NCBI RefSeq assembly: GCF_001677335.1 | Contig: NZ_LZYB01000001.1 | Span: 372,001-436,000 of the forward strand | Reading direction: 5' to 3' | Source of the DNA: Erythrobacter dokdonensis DSW-74 | Lineage (GTDB): Bacteria; Pseudomonadota; Alphaproteobacteria; Sphingomonadales; Sphingomonadaceae | DNA: 64,000 nt | In this document: one piece after another, positions 1-8,275 of the stretch | How positions within the stretch are numbered: position 1 is the first letter of the stretch | Layout: each line of letters opens with the position of its first letter | The notes under the pieces: generated by a model | The model's database searches: none | What the model saw: only the letters and a program-made list of their open reading frames with translations | What the model was told of the DNA's origin: nothing | Program-made: the position numbers and the translations under genes

Positions 1-2
1 TG

Positions 3-368
3 ATTGCGCCGCAGATTTCCGCGTTGAATGCGCGCGGCATCGGCCTTTCGATCGACGATTTCGGCACCGGTCAATCCAACCTGGAATACCTCGAGAAGCT
101 TCCGAGTTCGGAGCTCAAGATCGACAAGAAGTTCGTCCAGCACATGGCGACTTCCGAAGAAAGCCACGCCGTCGTGCGCGCGACGATCGAGATCGCCCAC
201 TCGCTGGGCAAGGTCGTGGTGGCTGAAGGGGTCGAAACCGAGGCTGTCGCCGATCAGCTTCGCGCCATGGGATGCGATCAGGCGCAGGGCTTCCTGTTCT
301 CGCAGGCAATCGCCATGCCCGAACTGCTCATCATGATGGGAGGGAAAAGAATCGTAGTTAACGCTTGA
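3..368 (+). CDS. EAL-domain cyclic-di-GMP phosphodiesterase, C-terminal part only
   Basis: The open frame runs in from before the window, so only about the last 121 residues are present. They carry the back half of an EAL domain: DDFGTG (the metal-binding loop), then LKIDKKFV with the conserved lysine, VVAEGVETE with the late glutamate, and a QGFLFSQA ending. EAL domains hydrolyse cyclic-di-GMP to pGpG. Catalytic residues of the second half look intact. Whether a GGDEF, PAS or membrane domain precedes it cannot be seen. The stop is TGA at 366-368. The next leftward gene converges on it. Confidence 0.85.
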   Translation: MAPQISALNARGIGLSIDDFGTGQSNLEYLEKLPSSELKIDKKFVQHMATSEESHAVVRATIEIAHSLGKVVVAEGVETEAVADQLRAMGCDQAQGFLFSQAIAMPELLIMMGGKRIVVNA

Positions 369-428
369 TTAAGGTTAATTTTGTGTTAAAAGCCGTCCTA
401 CAGAGTTCACGCTTGATAGGAGGCTTTT

Positions 429-467
429 ATGTGGGCATGGTTTGGTTTCCTGTTTGGCGCTCGTTAA
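429..467 (+). CDS. Candidate 12-residue aromatic-rich leader-like peptide
   Basis: An ATG at 429 is preceded by AGGAGG (418-423) at near-ideal spacing and opens a 12-codon frame, MWAWFGFLFGAR, ending in TAA at 465-467. Five of twelve residues are Trp or Phe. An intrinsic terminator follows 24 bases later. The layout (good ribosome site, tiny aromatic-rich ORF, terminator) resembles amino-acid attenuation leaders and loosely recalls rhizobial trpL peptides, which also end in Ala-Arg. No gene in the same direction lies downstream, so it would be an orphan leader, a small RNA with an encoded peptide, or a coincidence. Confidence 0.45.
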   Translation: MWAWFGFLFGAR

Positions 468-490
468 TCTAGAGTTCCCCAAACAATTGA

Positions 491-516
491 AAAGCCCCGG
501 TTTTCCGGGGCTTTTT
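491..516 (+). terminator. Intrinsic terminator between converging units
   Basis: AAAGCCCCGG, TTTT loop, CCGGGGCTTTTT: an 8-9 bp GC stem with a T run to the right and an A run to the left, so it can work in both directions. It ends the rightward unit holding the 12-codon ORF. Confidence 0.85.
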
Positions 517-715
517 GATTCCTGACGCAGGGACCCGGCTGATCCGGGTTTTTTGGTGGCCGGTGGTCGCGCCAGCACCTTGATCGGCGGGGGCATGATA
601 TTGTCCGGCACCGCCCGCTCTGGCGCCGAAGCACGCGCTCGCGCCACCTCTTCAATGGCGGGTTGCCGGGACCGGTGTCGCAGGCCGCAGATGCCTGAGC
701 GAGCCTGACCTGCTT

Positions 716-2083
716 TCAAGTCTCTACCGGTCTTGCCGCTGTGTGGCGCAGTTCGGCAACCAGCCCTTGGGTGCCATTGCGAAGCGTGAGCGTGATCCCC
801 ATCGCCGCACAGAGTTCTTGTGCAATCGCCAGGCCGAGGCCCGAGCCGGCGGCCTCGCGGTCGAACCGTGTTCCCACGACAAAGGCTTGGTCGATCCGAT
901 CTGCGGGAATCCCCGGACCGTCATCTGCGATCCGGATCGTGCACGCCCCTGTTTTGTCGCATGTGAACGACAAGGCAACGCGGGAGCGTGACCATTTGCC
1001 GGCATTATCGAGCAGGATTGAAAGCACTTCAGCAAAATCGACCGGATCGAGCGGAAGCACCACGCCCTTGCACCCGTTCGCATCGAGTGTGAAGCCCTTG
1101 TCCGGGTGCAATCGCTCCATCGCTCGCAAGATCGGCATGGCGATATCGGGCAGCACCACACCGCGTCCTGACGGCGGCTTTCCAGCAGAAGCCCGAGCCT
1201 GGGCGAGCTGGTATTCGATCTGCTGTTCCATCGCGCTCGCCTGATCAAGCAGCACCATGCCGGCTGCGCGGCTTTCGCCGTGTTTGGCAAGCCGTTCCGC
1301 CTCGTCGGTGATGATCGCAAGCGGCGTTCGCAAGGAGTGGGCAAGATTGCCTGCCTGCACCCGCGCGCGCGCGACCATTGCCTCGTTCTGATGGATATAG
1401 GCGTTGAGATCGGCGGCGAGCGGGGCGATCTCGGCGGGGTAGTCGCCTTCGAGCTTGTCGGTCTCGCCATGCCGCAGCCGGGCAAATGCGAGCGAGAGGC
1501 GATCGAGCGGCCTGAGGCCAAAGGAAATGATCGTAAAGCCCGTTGCCAGCAACAGTGCGGCAAGGGCAGCCAGCCATGCCGTGAGATCGCGGGTGAAGCT
1601 GCCGATCAGCCGGTCAAGTTCGCGCTGATCGGTGGCAATGACGAAGTGGATGTCCTCGCCCGCCGCCCCCTTGCGCGTGAAACCATAGGTTATTGCCGGA
1701 CCGGTGGGGCCATTTTCCAGCCGGTGAAGTATCTCGGGCGAATGGGCGATATCCTCCTCCAGGCTGCCACGCGTCATCGAGGGCGAGCGCAGCGGCGCGC
1801 GTCCATCGGCGGTGACTTGCCAATAGAAGCCGGACAGGGGCACATCATAACGCGGATCCGACAAGGGTCTCGTCAGCACGATCATGCCGTCCGGGGCAAT
1901 TTCGGTCAGTCGGCCGAGTTCGCGGACATGAACCTCAAGTTCCTCGTGATAGGATTGCTCGACATGGCGGCTGAAGATGCTGACCGCCGAAAACCAGATG
2001 GCGGCGATGCCGAGGATCACCCACAAGGTGACCGCCAGCAGAAAGCGCAGCCGCAAGCTGCCCGCCACGGGAACGCGCATCAT
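716..2083 (-). CDS. Two-component sensor histidine kinase
   Basis: A 455-residue inner-membrane kinase. Two membrane segments (about residues 11-35 and 168-190) bracket a periplasmic sensor of roughly 130 residues. A HAMP-like stretch follows, then the H-box NLAHSLRTPLA with the phosphorylated histidine at about 249, N-box LLDNAGKW, G1 DDGPGIP and G2 GSGLGLAI. The H-box spelling resembles the PhoQ branch. The ATG (2081-2083) overlaps the regulator's stop by four bases (ATGA), so the two are translated together. It faces an RND efflux operon, which suggests metal or envelope-stress sensing. The ligand cannot be read from sequence. Confidence 0.93.
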   Translation of the reverse strand: MMRVPVAGSLRLRFLLAVTLWVILGIAAIWFSAVSIFSRHVEQSYHEELEVHVRELGRLTEIAPDGMIVLTRPLSDPRYDVPLSGFYWQVTADGRAPLRSPSMTRGSLEEDIAHSPEILHRLENGPTGPAITYGFTRKGAAGEDIHFVIATDQRELDRLIGSFTRDLTAWLAALAALLLATGFTIISFGLRPLDRLSLAFARLRHGETDKLEGDYPAEIAPLAADLNAYIHQNEAMVARARVQAGNLAHSLRTPLAIITDEAERLAKHGESRAAGMVLLDQASAMEQQIEYQLAQARASAGKPPSGRGVVLPDIAMPILRAMERLHPDKGFTLDANGCKGVVLPLDPVDFAEVLSILLDNAGKWSRSRVALSFTCDKTGACTIRIADDGPGIPADRIDQAFVVGTRFDREAAGSGLGLAIAQELCAAMGITLTLRNGTQGLVAELRHTAARPVET

Positions 2084-2736
2084 TTCTCGAACCTGTAGCC
2101 CGAACCGCGCAGCGTCGTGATGCGCTCGCGTCCGATCTTGCGGCGCAGGCGGCCGATCAGCACTTCGACCGTGTTGGGTTCGCGTTCGTCATCCAGTGCG
2201 TAAAGATCATCGAGAATGTCGGTCTGGGACAATACCTGTCCGGCGCGACGCAGAAAGAGGTGGAGCAGGCGGAATTCCTGACGGCTCAGGGCCAGTGGCG
2301 CGCCTGCCAAAGCAGCGTTGCGCGCGAGGGGGTCGAGCGTCAGATCGCCTGCCGTCAACGCGGTCGCGCGGGTGCCTTGCTGACGCCGGAACAGCGCGTT
2401 GAGGCGGGCCAGCAATTCCTCGAAGCGCACCGGCTTGACCACGAAATCATCGGCGCCCGCATTCAGTCCTTCGACCTTGTCCTGCCAGCTGCCTCGCGCA
2501 GTCAGGATGAGGATCGGTGTTTCCACCCGCCTGTTACGCCAGTGGCGCAGCAGATCGAGCCCGCTGCCATCGGGCAAGCCAAGGTCGAGGATCACCGCAG
2601 CCATCCGCTCGACATCGGGCCATTCTTCCGCTTCGGATCGGCTTGCCGCGAGTTCGACCGCGAAATCGGCACCGCGCAGCCGCTCGCTCAACCTCCGGCC
2701 GAGTTCGGGATCGTCTTCGACTACGAGCAGTCGCAT
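2080..2736 (-). CDS. OmpR/PhoP-family response regulator
   Basis: 218 residues: an N-terminal receiver (acidic pair ED at 7-8, phospho-acceptor Asp51 in LDLGLPDGSG, Lys101 in VVKPV) and a C-terminal winged helix ending RLRRKIGRERITTLRGSGYRF (two pieces: recognition helix, then wing). This is a DNA-binding transcription factor phosphorylated by the kinase encoded immediately downstream. It is divergent from the efflux operon; the 91-bp gap between start codons holds a large inverted repeat that is the obvious binding site, so autoregulation plus efflux control is inferred. Confidence 0.95.
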   Translation of the reverse strand: MRLLVVEDDPELGRRLSERLRGADFAVELAASRSEAEEWPDVERMAAVILDLGLPDGSGLDLLRHWRNRRVETPILILTARGSWQDKVEGLNAGADDFVVKPVRFEELLARLNALFRRQQGTRATALTAGDLTLDPLARNAALAGAPLALSRQEFRLLHLFLRRAGQVLSQTDILDDLYALDDEREPNTVEVLIGRLRRKIGRERITTLRGSGYRFEK

Positions 2737-2775
2737 ACCGTGCCGCTTCCTTTCTACAGCCGGTGATGGTCCGCG

Positions 2776-2818
2776 AAACTGACAAGAACCTGCCAGACTG
2801 GCAAGTTTCTGTCAGCTT
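2776..2818. promoter_or_regulatory. 43-bp imperfect inverted repeat, candidate response-regulator operator
   Basis: Arms 2776-2796 and 2798-2818 match at 17 of 21 positions around a single central base (2797). Conserved parts read CTGaCA...TGCCAG outside-in. It lies between the divergent regulator and efflux starts, ending 9 bases before the efflux ATG at 2827, a position that would overlap both promoters. Confidence 0.6.
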
Positions 2819-2826
2819 GGCGCGGC

Positions 2827-3912
2827 ATGATCGGGAGCATGACCACGCACCTCATCGCCCGATTGGCCGCATTTGCCGTGTTCGCAGCCTTGCCTGCCTG
2901 CTCTGCCCCCCCTGCACAGCAGTCCGGTGATCCGGCCGCCGAAGGCAATCCGACCGAGGGATTGGCGATCGAGACTGCGACTGCTCGGGAGGTCGGCAAC
3001 GTCCCTCTCGGCAGTGTGCCCGGAACCATCAGCCTCCCTCCGGAGGCCCGGGTTGCGGTCACTGCGCCTTTCGCGGGCGCGGTGGTGCGGGTCTACGTGA
3101 TCGAAGGACAGCAGGTTGCGCGCGGCGAGGCGCTCGGGCTGGTGCGCGCGACCGATCCCGTCCAGATCAGCGGCGATCTGGCGCGTGCACGTTCGGCTGC
3201 ATCGCTGACCGAGGCGCGGGCAAAGCGACTCTCGCAACTGGCCGAGGAAGGCATCATTGCCGAAGCCCGCGCCGACGAGGCCAGGGCCGAGTTCGAACAG
3301 GCTCGCGCGAGCGTCGCGCAGTTCGAGCGGCTGGCCGCGCTTGGACAGGTTGGCGCGGACGGCACCATGACGCTGCGTGCGCCGATTGCCGGACGCGTCG
3401 CCCATGTCGGGATCGAGACCGGCGGCGGGGTGGACACCCTCACCGCGCCTTTCGTGGTCGAGGGGACAGGCGCCTATCAGATCGAATTGCAGCTTCCTGA
3501 AAGGCTCGCGCAATCGGTGCGCCCAGGCATGGCGGTCCAACTGGCGCTCGGCGGGGACGTGGAAAGACCGGTCGGCGGGCAGATCATCGCGGTTGCGCCC
3601 TCGATTGACCCGGCGACCCGATCGGTCATGGCACGCGCCAGCATCGGCGCGGCGCCCGGCGTGATCGCGGGACGCAATGTGACCGTCACCATTCTTGGGC
3701 AGGGGCGCGGCATCGCCGTTCCGGAGAACGCCGTCACCCGCATCGGCGACAAGGACCATGTGTTTGTCCGGAAAGGCAAGGACTGGGAAAAGCGCCCGGT
3801 CACCATTGCCGCGCGCGGAGGCGGGTTGGCGGTGATTTCCGCAGGGCTGACAGCAGGCGAGGTGGTTGCCGCCAGCAGTGTTGCCGAACTCAAAGCGATG
3901 AACGCGCAATAG
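2827..3912 (+). CDS. RND efflux periplasmic adaptor (membrane fusion) lipoprotein
   Basis: 361 residues of the HlyD/CusB/CzcB adaptor type. The N-terminus is a lipoprotein signal with lipobox LPAC (Cys25), so the mature protein should be anchored in the inner membrane by lipid. Next come a beta-barrel/lipoyl half (PPEARVAVTAPFAGAVV), an alpha-helical hairpin rich in Ala/Glu/Arg (about 110-180), the second lipoyl half (TLRAPIAGRVAHVGIETG) and a C-terminal barrel. It bridges the RND pump to the outer-membrane channel. A second ATG at 2839 gives an equally good signal peptide. The stop at 3910-3912 directly abuts the pump ATG. Confidence 0.92.
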   Translation: MIGSMTTHLIARLAAFAVFAALPACSAPPAQQSGDPAAEGNPTEGLAIETATAREVGNVPLGSVPGTISLPPEARVAVTAPFAGAVVRVYVIEGQQVARGEALGLVRATDPVQISGDLARARSAASLTEARAKRLSQLAEEGIIAEARADEARAEFEQARASVAQFERLAALGQVGADGTMTLRAPIAGRVAHVGIETGGGVDTLTAPFVVEGTGAYQIELQLPERLAQSVRPGMAVQLALGGDVERPVGGQIIAVAPSIDPATRSVMARASIGAAPGVIAGRNVTVTILGQGRGIAVPENAVTRIGDKDHVFVRKGKDWEKRPVTIAARGGGLAVISAGLTAGEVVAASSVAELKAMNAQ

Positions 3913-6900
3913 ATGCTCGACACGCTCGTCCGCCGCGCGCTCGATTTGCGCCTCGCCGTCCTCGGCCTCGCCGTCCTGCTCGCCGGACTGGGCGGCTGGT
4001 CGTTTCTCAACCTGCCGATCGATGCCTTCCCCGACATCAGCACCACACAGGTCAAGATCATCCTCAAGGCCCCCGGCATGACCCCGGAGGAGGTCGAAAG
4101 CCGGGTCGTCACCCCGATCGAGATGGAGATGCTCGGCATCCCCGAACAGACCGTGCTGCGATCGGTCGCCAAATATGCGATTGCCGATATCACCATCGAT
4201 TTCACCGATGCGACCGACATCTACTGGGCGCGCCAGCAGGTGGCCGAGCGGCTGGGCGCGGTGATGGCCGACCTGCCGCAGGGGGTCGAGGGCGGACTAG
4301 CGCCGATTTCCACGCCGCTCTCCGAAATGTTCATGTTCACGCTCGAAGGCCCGCAGTCGCTGGCCGAGAAGCGCCGGGTGCTGGACTGGATCATCCGCCC
4401 CGCGCTGCGCACCGTGCCGGGGGTGGCGGATGTCAATTCGCTGGGCGGCTATGCCGAAACCTTCGAGGTCGCCCCCGACAGCGCCGCCTTGGCCGCAGCC
4501 GGGCTCAGCACCGCCGATCTTTCCGCCGCCATCGAAGCGAACAACCGCAATGACGGCGCCGGACGGTTGACCAGCGGCGAGGAGGCCCTGATCGTGCGCG
4601 CGACCGGCGCGATCCGAAATCTCGACGATCTCGCCGCTGTGGTCGTGCGCTCGGCCGGCGGTGCGGTGGTGCGGGTCGGCGACGTGGCGCAGGTGCGCAC
4701 CGGCAGCCTCACCCGCTACGGTGCGGTCAGCCAGAACGGAGCCGGCGAGGCCGTGCAGGGCCTTGTCATCGGCTTGCGCGGTGCGGATGCCGCCAAGGTG
4801 GTCGAAGGCGTCAAGGCACGGCTTGAGGAGACCAAGCTGAGCCTGCCCGCGGGCATGAGCGTCAATGTCTTCTACGATCGCTCCGATCTCATCACGCACG
4901 CTGTCGGCACGGTCGAGACCGCGCTGCTCGAAGCGACCGTGCTGGTCGTGATCCTGTTGCTGCTGTTCCTTGGCGATGTGCGCGCCTCGGTGATTGTGGC
5001 GCTGGCGCTGCCGATGGCGGTATTGCTGACCTTCATCTTCATGCGCGCGATCGGCCTTACCGCCAACCTGATGAGCCTCGGTGGGCTTGCCATTGCGGTC
5101 GGCATTCTGGTCGACGGCGCGGTGGTGGTGGTCGAAAACGTGGTCGAACGATTGTCCGATCCCAAACACGCCTCCTCAAGCAAGCTCCACAATGTCTTCA
5201 TGGCCGCGGCCGAAGTCGCCAAGCCGGTCGCATCGGGCCTTGCGATCATTGCCATTGTCTTCCTGCCGTTGCTCACGCTGGAAGGGCTGGAGGGCAAGCT
5301 GTTCTCACCCGTAGCGCTTACCATCGTGCTGGCGCTCGCATCCGCGCTGGTGTTGTCGCTGACGCTGGTGCCGGTGCTGGCGTTCTACCTGCTCAAGGTG
5401 AAGCCGGAAGCGGACGGCCATCATCACGAACCCTGGCTGATGCGGCGGGTCTCCCCGCGCTATCGTGCGCTGCTGGAGGGTGCCTTTGCGCACAAGCGAC
5501 GGGTGTTCACCGTGGCGGGCATCGGTCTGGTGCTGGCGGGCGCGGCCTACAGCGTCACCGGCAAGACCTTCCTGCCGGTGATGGACGAAGGTTCGGTGAT
5601 CGTGCAGCTTTCCAAGCTGCCCTCGATCTCGCTCGCCCATTCGGTGGAGGGGGATCTGAAGGTGCAGCGCGCGATCCTCGAACAGGTGCCCGAAGTCGAA
5701 GCAGTGATCGCCCGCGTCGGCTCGGACGAGCTGGGCCTCGATCCGATGAGCCCCAACGAGACCGACAGCTTCCTGCAACTGAAACCCCGCGAAGAATGGC
5801 GAGTGCGCGACAAGGACTGGCTGCTGGACGAATTGCGCAAGGTCATGGCGCAGTTTCCGGGGATCGAGCCGACCTTCACCCAGCCGATCGAAATGCGCAC
5901 CTCGGAAATGCTGACCGGCGCGCGGGGCGATCTGGCAATCAAGCTGTTCGGCCCGGATGCCGCCGAGCTGGCGCGGCTGGCGGGCGAAATCCAGAACCGG
6001 CTTGAAGGGATCGAGGGCACCAGCGAGGCGATGACTGTCGCCAATGACAGGGTCGATTACCTGCTGGTCGATATCGACCGGGTGGCTGCGGGCCGGGTGG
6101 GGATGCCGGTGGCGGATTTGCAGGACATGATGCGCGCGCAGGTCGAAGGCGTGCGCGCGGGCGTGGTGGCCGATGGCGTTCGACGCGTGCCGATCGTGCT
6201 GCGTGGTGATGGCATCGGGGCGCTTGACGCGCAGAAATTCGCCGATCTCGTTTATCGTTCGCCTGGGGGCCAGTTGGTGCGCGCCAGCGATGTCGCCACG
6301 GTCGTGCGCTCTGAAGGGCCGGTCAAGCTCGAGCACGAGAACGGCTCGCGCTTCGCGATGGTGCAGGCCTTTGTCACCGGGCGTGACATCGTCAGCTATG
6401 TCGATGATGCCAAGGCGGATATCGCGGCCAACGTGCCGCTGCCGCCGGGCTACCGGATCGCATGGGGCGGACAGTTCGAAAACCAGCAACGTGCCTCGGC
6501 CCGGTTGCTGGTGGTGCTGCCGGTTGCGGTGCTGCTGATCTTCGTCGTGCTCTATCTCAGCCTTGGCTCGGTGCGCGCCTCGCTGCTGATCCTTACCAAC
6601 ATTCCCTTTGCTGCGGTGGGCGGGATGATCGCGCTGGCCTTGTCGGGCGAGTATCTGTCGGTACCGGCTTCGGTCGGGTTCATCGCCCTGCTCGGCATCG
6701 CAGTCCTGAACGGACTCGTGATGGTGACCTATTTCCGCCAGCTGCGCGAAACCGGCATGCCGCTCGCCGAAGCGGTACGGCGCGGGGCCGAGCGGCGGCT
6801 GCGCCCGGTGCTGATGACCGCGAGCATCGCCGCCTTCGGCCTCGTCCCGCTGCTGTTCGCCACCGGGCCGGGATCGGAAATCCAGAAGCCGCTCGCCATC

Positions 6901-7023
6901 GTCGTGATTGGCGGGCTGGTGTCGGCGACGCTGCTGACCCTGGTGCTGCTGCCGATCCTTTACGAGCGCTTTGGCGAAGGCCCGGCGGAGCGTGCCGAAG
7001 ACCTGCCGGAGGCCGCCGCATGA
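3913..7023 (+). CDS. RND efflux pump of the heavy-metal (CzcA/CusA-like) family
   Basis: A 1036-residue inner-membrane proton antiporter with the usual plan: TM1, a large periplasmic loop, TM2-6, a second loop, TM7-12. The family opening LPIDAFPDIS and the TM4 signature VGILVDGAVVVVEN are present. The TM4 motif keeps the essential Asp and Glu but has Ala where zinc/cobalt pumps of the CzcA type have an earlier Asp (DFG), which is closer to CusA-like or unassigned groups. The substrate should therefore not be called from the family name alone. It is the middle gene of an adaptor-pump-channel operon, and its TGA overlaps the next ATG. Confidence 0.93.
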   Translation: MLDTLVRRALDLRLAVLGLAVLLAGLGGWSFLNLPIDAFPDISTTQVKIILKAPGMTPEEVESRVVTPIEMEMLGIPEQTVLRSVAKYAIADITIDFTDATDIYWARQQVAERLGAVMADLPQGVEGGLAPISTPLSEMFMFTLEGPQSLAEKRRVLDWIIRPALRTVPGVADVNSLGGYAETFEVAPDSAALAAAGLSTADLSAAIEANNRNDGAGRLTSGEEALIVRATGAIRNLDDLAAVVVRSAGGAVVRVGDVAQVRTGSLTRYGAVSQNGAGEAVQGLVIGLRGADAAKVVEGVKARLEETKLSLPAGMSVNVFYDRSDLITHAVGTVETALLEATVLVVILLLLFLGDVRASVIVALALPMAVLLTFIFMRAIGLTANLMSLGGLAIAVGILVDGAVVVVENVVERLSDPKHASSSKLHNVFMAAAEVAKPVASGLAIIAIVFLPLLTLEGLEGKLFSPVALTIVLALASALVLSLTLVPVLAFYLLKVKPEADGHHHEPWLMRRVSPRYRALLEGAFAHKRRVFTVAGIGLVLAGAAYSVTGKTFLPVMDEGSVIVQLSKLPSISLAHSVEGDLKVQRAILEQVPEVEAVIARVGSDELGLDPMSPNETDSFLQLKPREEWRVRDKDWLLDELRKVMAQFPGIEPTFTQPIEMRTSEMLTGARGDLAIKLFGPDAAELARLAGEIQNRLEGIEGTSEAMTVANDRVDYLLVDIDRVAAGRVGMPVADLQDMMRAQVEGVRAGVVADGVRRVPIVLRGDGIGALDAQKFADLVYRSPGGQLVRASDVATVVRSEGPVKLEHENGSRFAMVQAFVTGRDIVSYVDDAKADIAANVPLPPGYRIAWGGQFENQQRASARLLVVLPVAVLLIFVVLYLSLGSVRASLLILTNIPFAAVGGMIALALSGEYLSVPASVGFIALLGIAVLNGLVMVTYFRQLRETGMPLAEAVRRGAERRLRPVLMTASIAAFGLVPLLFATGPGSEIQKPLAIVVIGGLVSATLLTLVLLPILYERFGEGPAERAEDLPEAAA

Positions 7024-8249
7024 TCCGCCGCCTGATCCTGTTCACGTCTCTTGCCGCGATGCTCGCTGCCCCGCTCGCCGCCGATCCGGGCCTGCCTCCG
7101 CCCGAGGCGGTCGAACGCGCGCTGGCCGAGCATCCCAGCGTGACCGCCGCCCGCGCCCGCCTCGAAGCGGCGCGCGCCCGTTCCGATGCGCTGCGCAAGG
7201 GCCCTTACGAATTCACCGTCCAGGGCAGTCACGCCCGCCGCAGCGTTTCGGGCGGGAACGAGTTTCCCGAATATGACGCTCAGCTCAGCCGACCGATCCG
7301 CCTGCCCGGAAAGGCCCGGCTTGACAGGGCGATCGGCCAGTATGGCACCGAGGTGGCCGAGAATGTCGCCGAAGATGCGCGGCACGAAGCTGCCCTGCTG
7401 CTCGCCGCGCATTGGTTCGACTGGCTGGCGGCTTCGGCGCAGGCGCGGGTCGACCGGGCGGCAGTCGCCAATTACGAGGCCGGGCTTGCCGCCGTCACGC
7501 GGCGCCGGAGCCTGCGCGACGCCGCGCAACTGGAAGTCGATCAGGCAGAGGCAGCGCTGGCCGAGGCACGGCGCGCGCTGGAGCAATCATCGGGTCTGGC
7601 GGCGCTGGCGCGCACCCGGCTCGAAACCCATTTCCCCGCGCTTGCCCTGCCTGTGGATGCGCCCGAGGTGCCCATGCCCGACATGGCCGACGCGCGTCTG
7701 TCGCAGTTGGGAGATCTGGTGATCGTCAACAGTCACCTGATCGCCGCCGCCGAGGCCGAGAGCGCGCGCATGGCGGCGGTTGCCGATCGTGCAAGGGCCG
7801 ATCGCTTCGCCGATCCGACCGTGGGCCTGAGGCTCTTTTCCGAATTCGGCGGTATCGAGCGCGGTGCGGGCGTGGTCGTCAGCCTGCCGCTGGGCGGCGG
7901 GCATCGCAAGGCGCTGGCGAGCGAGGCAAGGGCGGGTGCCTCCGCCGCGCAGGCCGATGAACAGCTTGCCCGTTTCGAAGTCAGCGAGACGGCGCGTTCC
8001 GACGTCACCGAAGCGCGCTTCCGCATTCTCACCTGGCAGCGTTCGCGCGATAGCGTAGCAGCACAGATGGCCGCGCTCGAAAAGCTGCGGCGCGGACATC
8101 AGCTAGGCGAGATCGACCTGGCCGATCTGCTGCTTGGCGAGCGCATGGTGCATGATGCCTTCCGGATCGAGGCCGAGGCCCGCACCGAGGCGATGCGGGC
8201 CATCACCCGCCTGAGGATTGACGCGCATGATCTGTGGCTGGCGGATTGA
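7020..8249 (+). CDS. Outer-membrane efflux channel, TolC/CzcC family
   Basis: 409 residues, starting at the ATG (7020) that overlaps the pump's stop (ATGA). The frame is open far upstream, but that part lies inside the pump gene and is not coding. A signal peptide (RRLILFTSLAAMLAAPLAA) is followed by two long Ala/Arg/Glu-rich heptad regions with the internal repeat typical of outer-membrane efflux proteins (EAVERALAEHPSVTAARARL near the start; SLPLGGGHRKALASEARAG in the second half). It would form the trimeric outer-membrane duct for the tripartite pump. It is last in the operon and converges on the aminotransferase gene. Confidence 0.9.
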   Translation: MIRRLILFTSLAAMLAAPLAADPGLPPPEAVERALAEHPSVTAARARLEAARARSDALRKGPYEFTVQGSHARRSVSGGNEFPEYDAQLSRPIRLPGKARLDRAIGQYGTEVAENVAEDARHEAALLLAAHWFDWLAASAQARVDRAAVANYEAGLAAVTRRRSLRDAAQLEVDQAEAALAEARRALEQSSGLAALARTRLETHFPALALPVDAPEVPMPDMADARLSQLGDLVIVNSHLIAAAEAESARMAAVADRARADRFADPTVGLRLFSEFGGIERGAGVVVSLPLGGGHRKALASEARAGASAAQADEQLARFEVSETARSDVTEARFRILTWQRSRDSVAAQMAALEKLRRGHQLGEIDLADLLLGERMVHDAFRIEAEARTEAMRAITRLRIDAHDLWLAD

Positions 8250-8275
8250 CGATCGAGCCGCGCAAGACCTTGATC

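Noticed and set aside
6462..7019. Upstream extension of the outer-membrane channel frame
   Set aside because: It overlaps the RND pump coding sequence; the ATG at 7020 overlaps the pump stop and begins a signal peptide.
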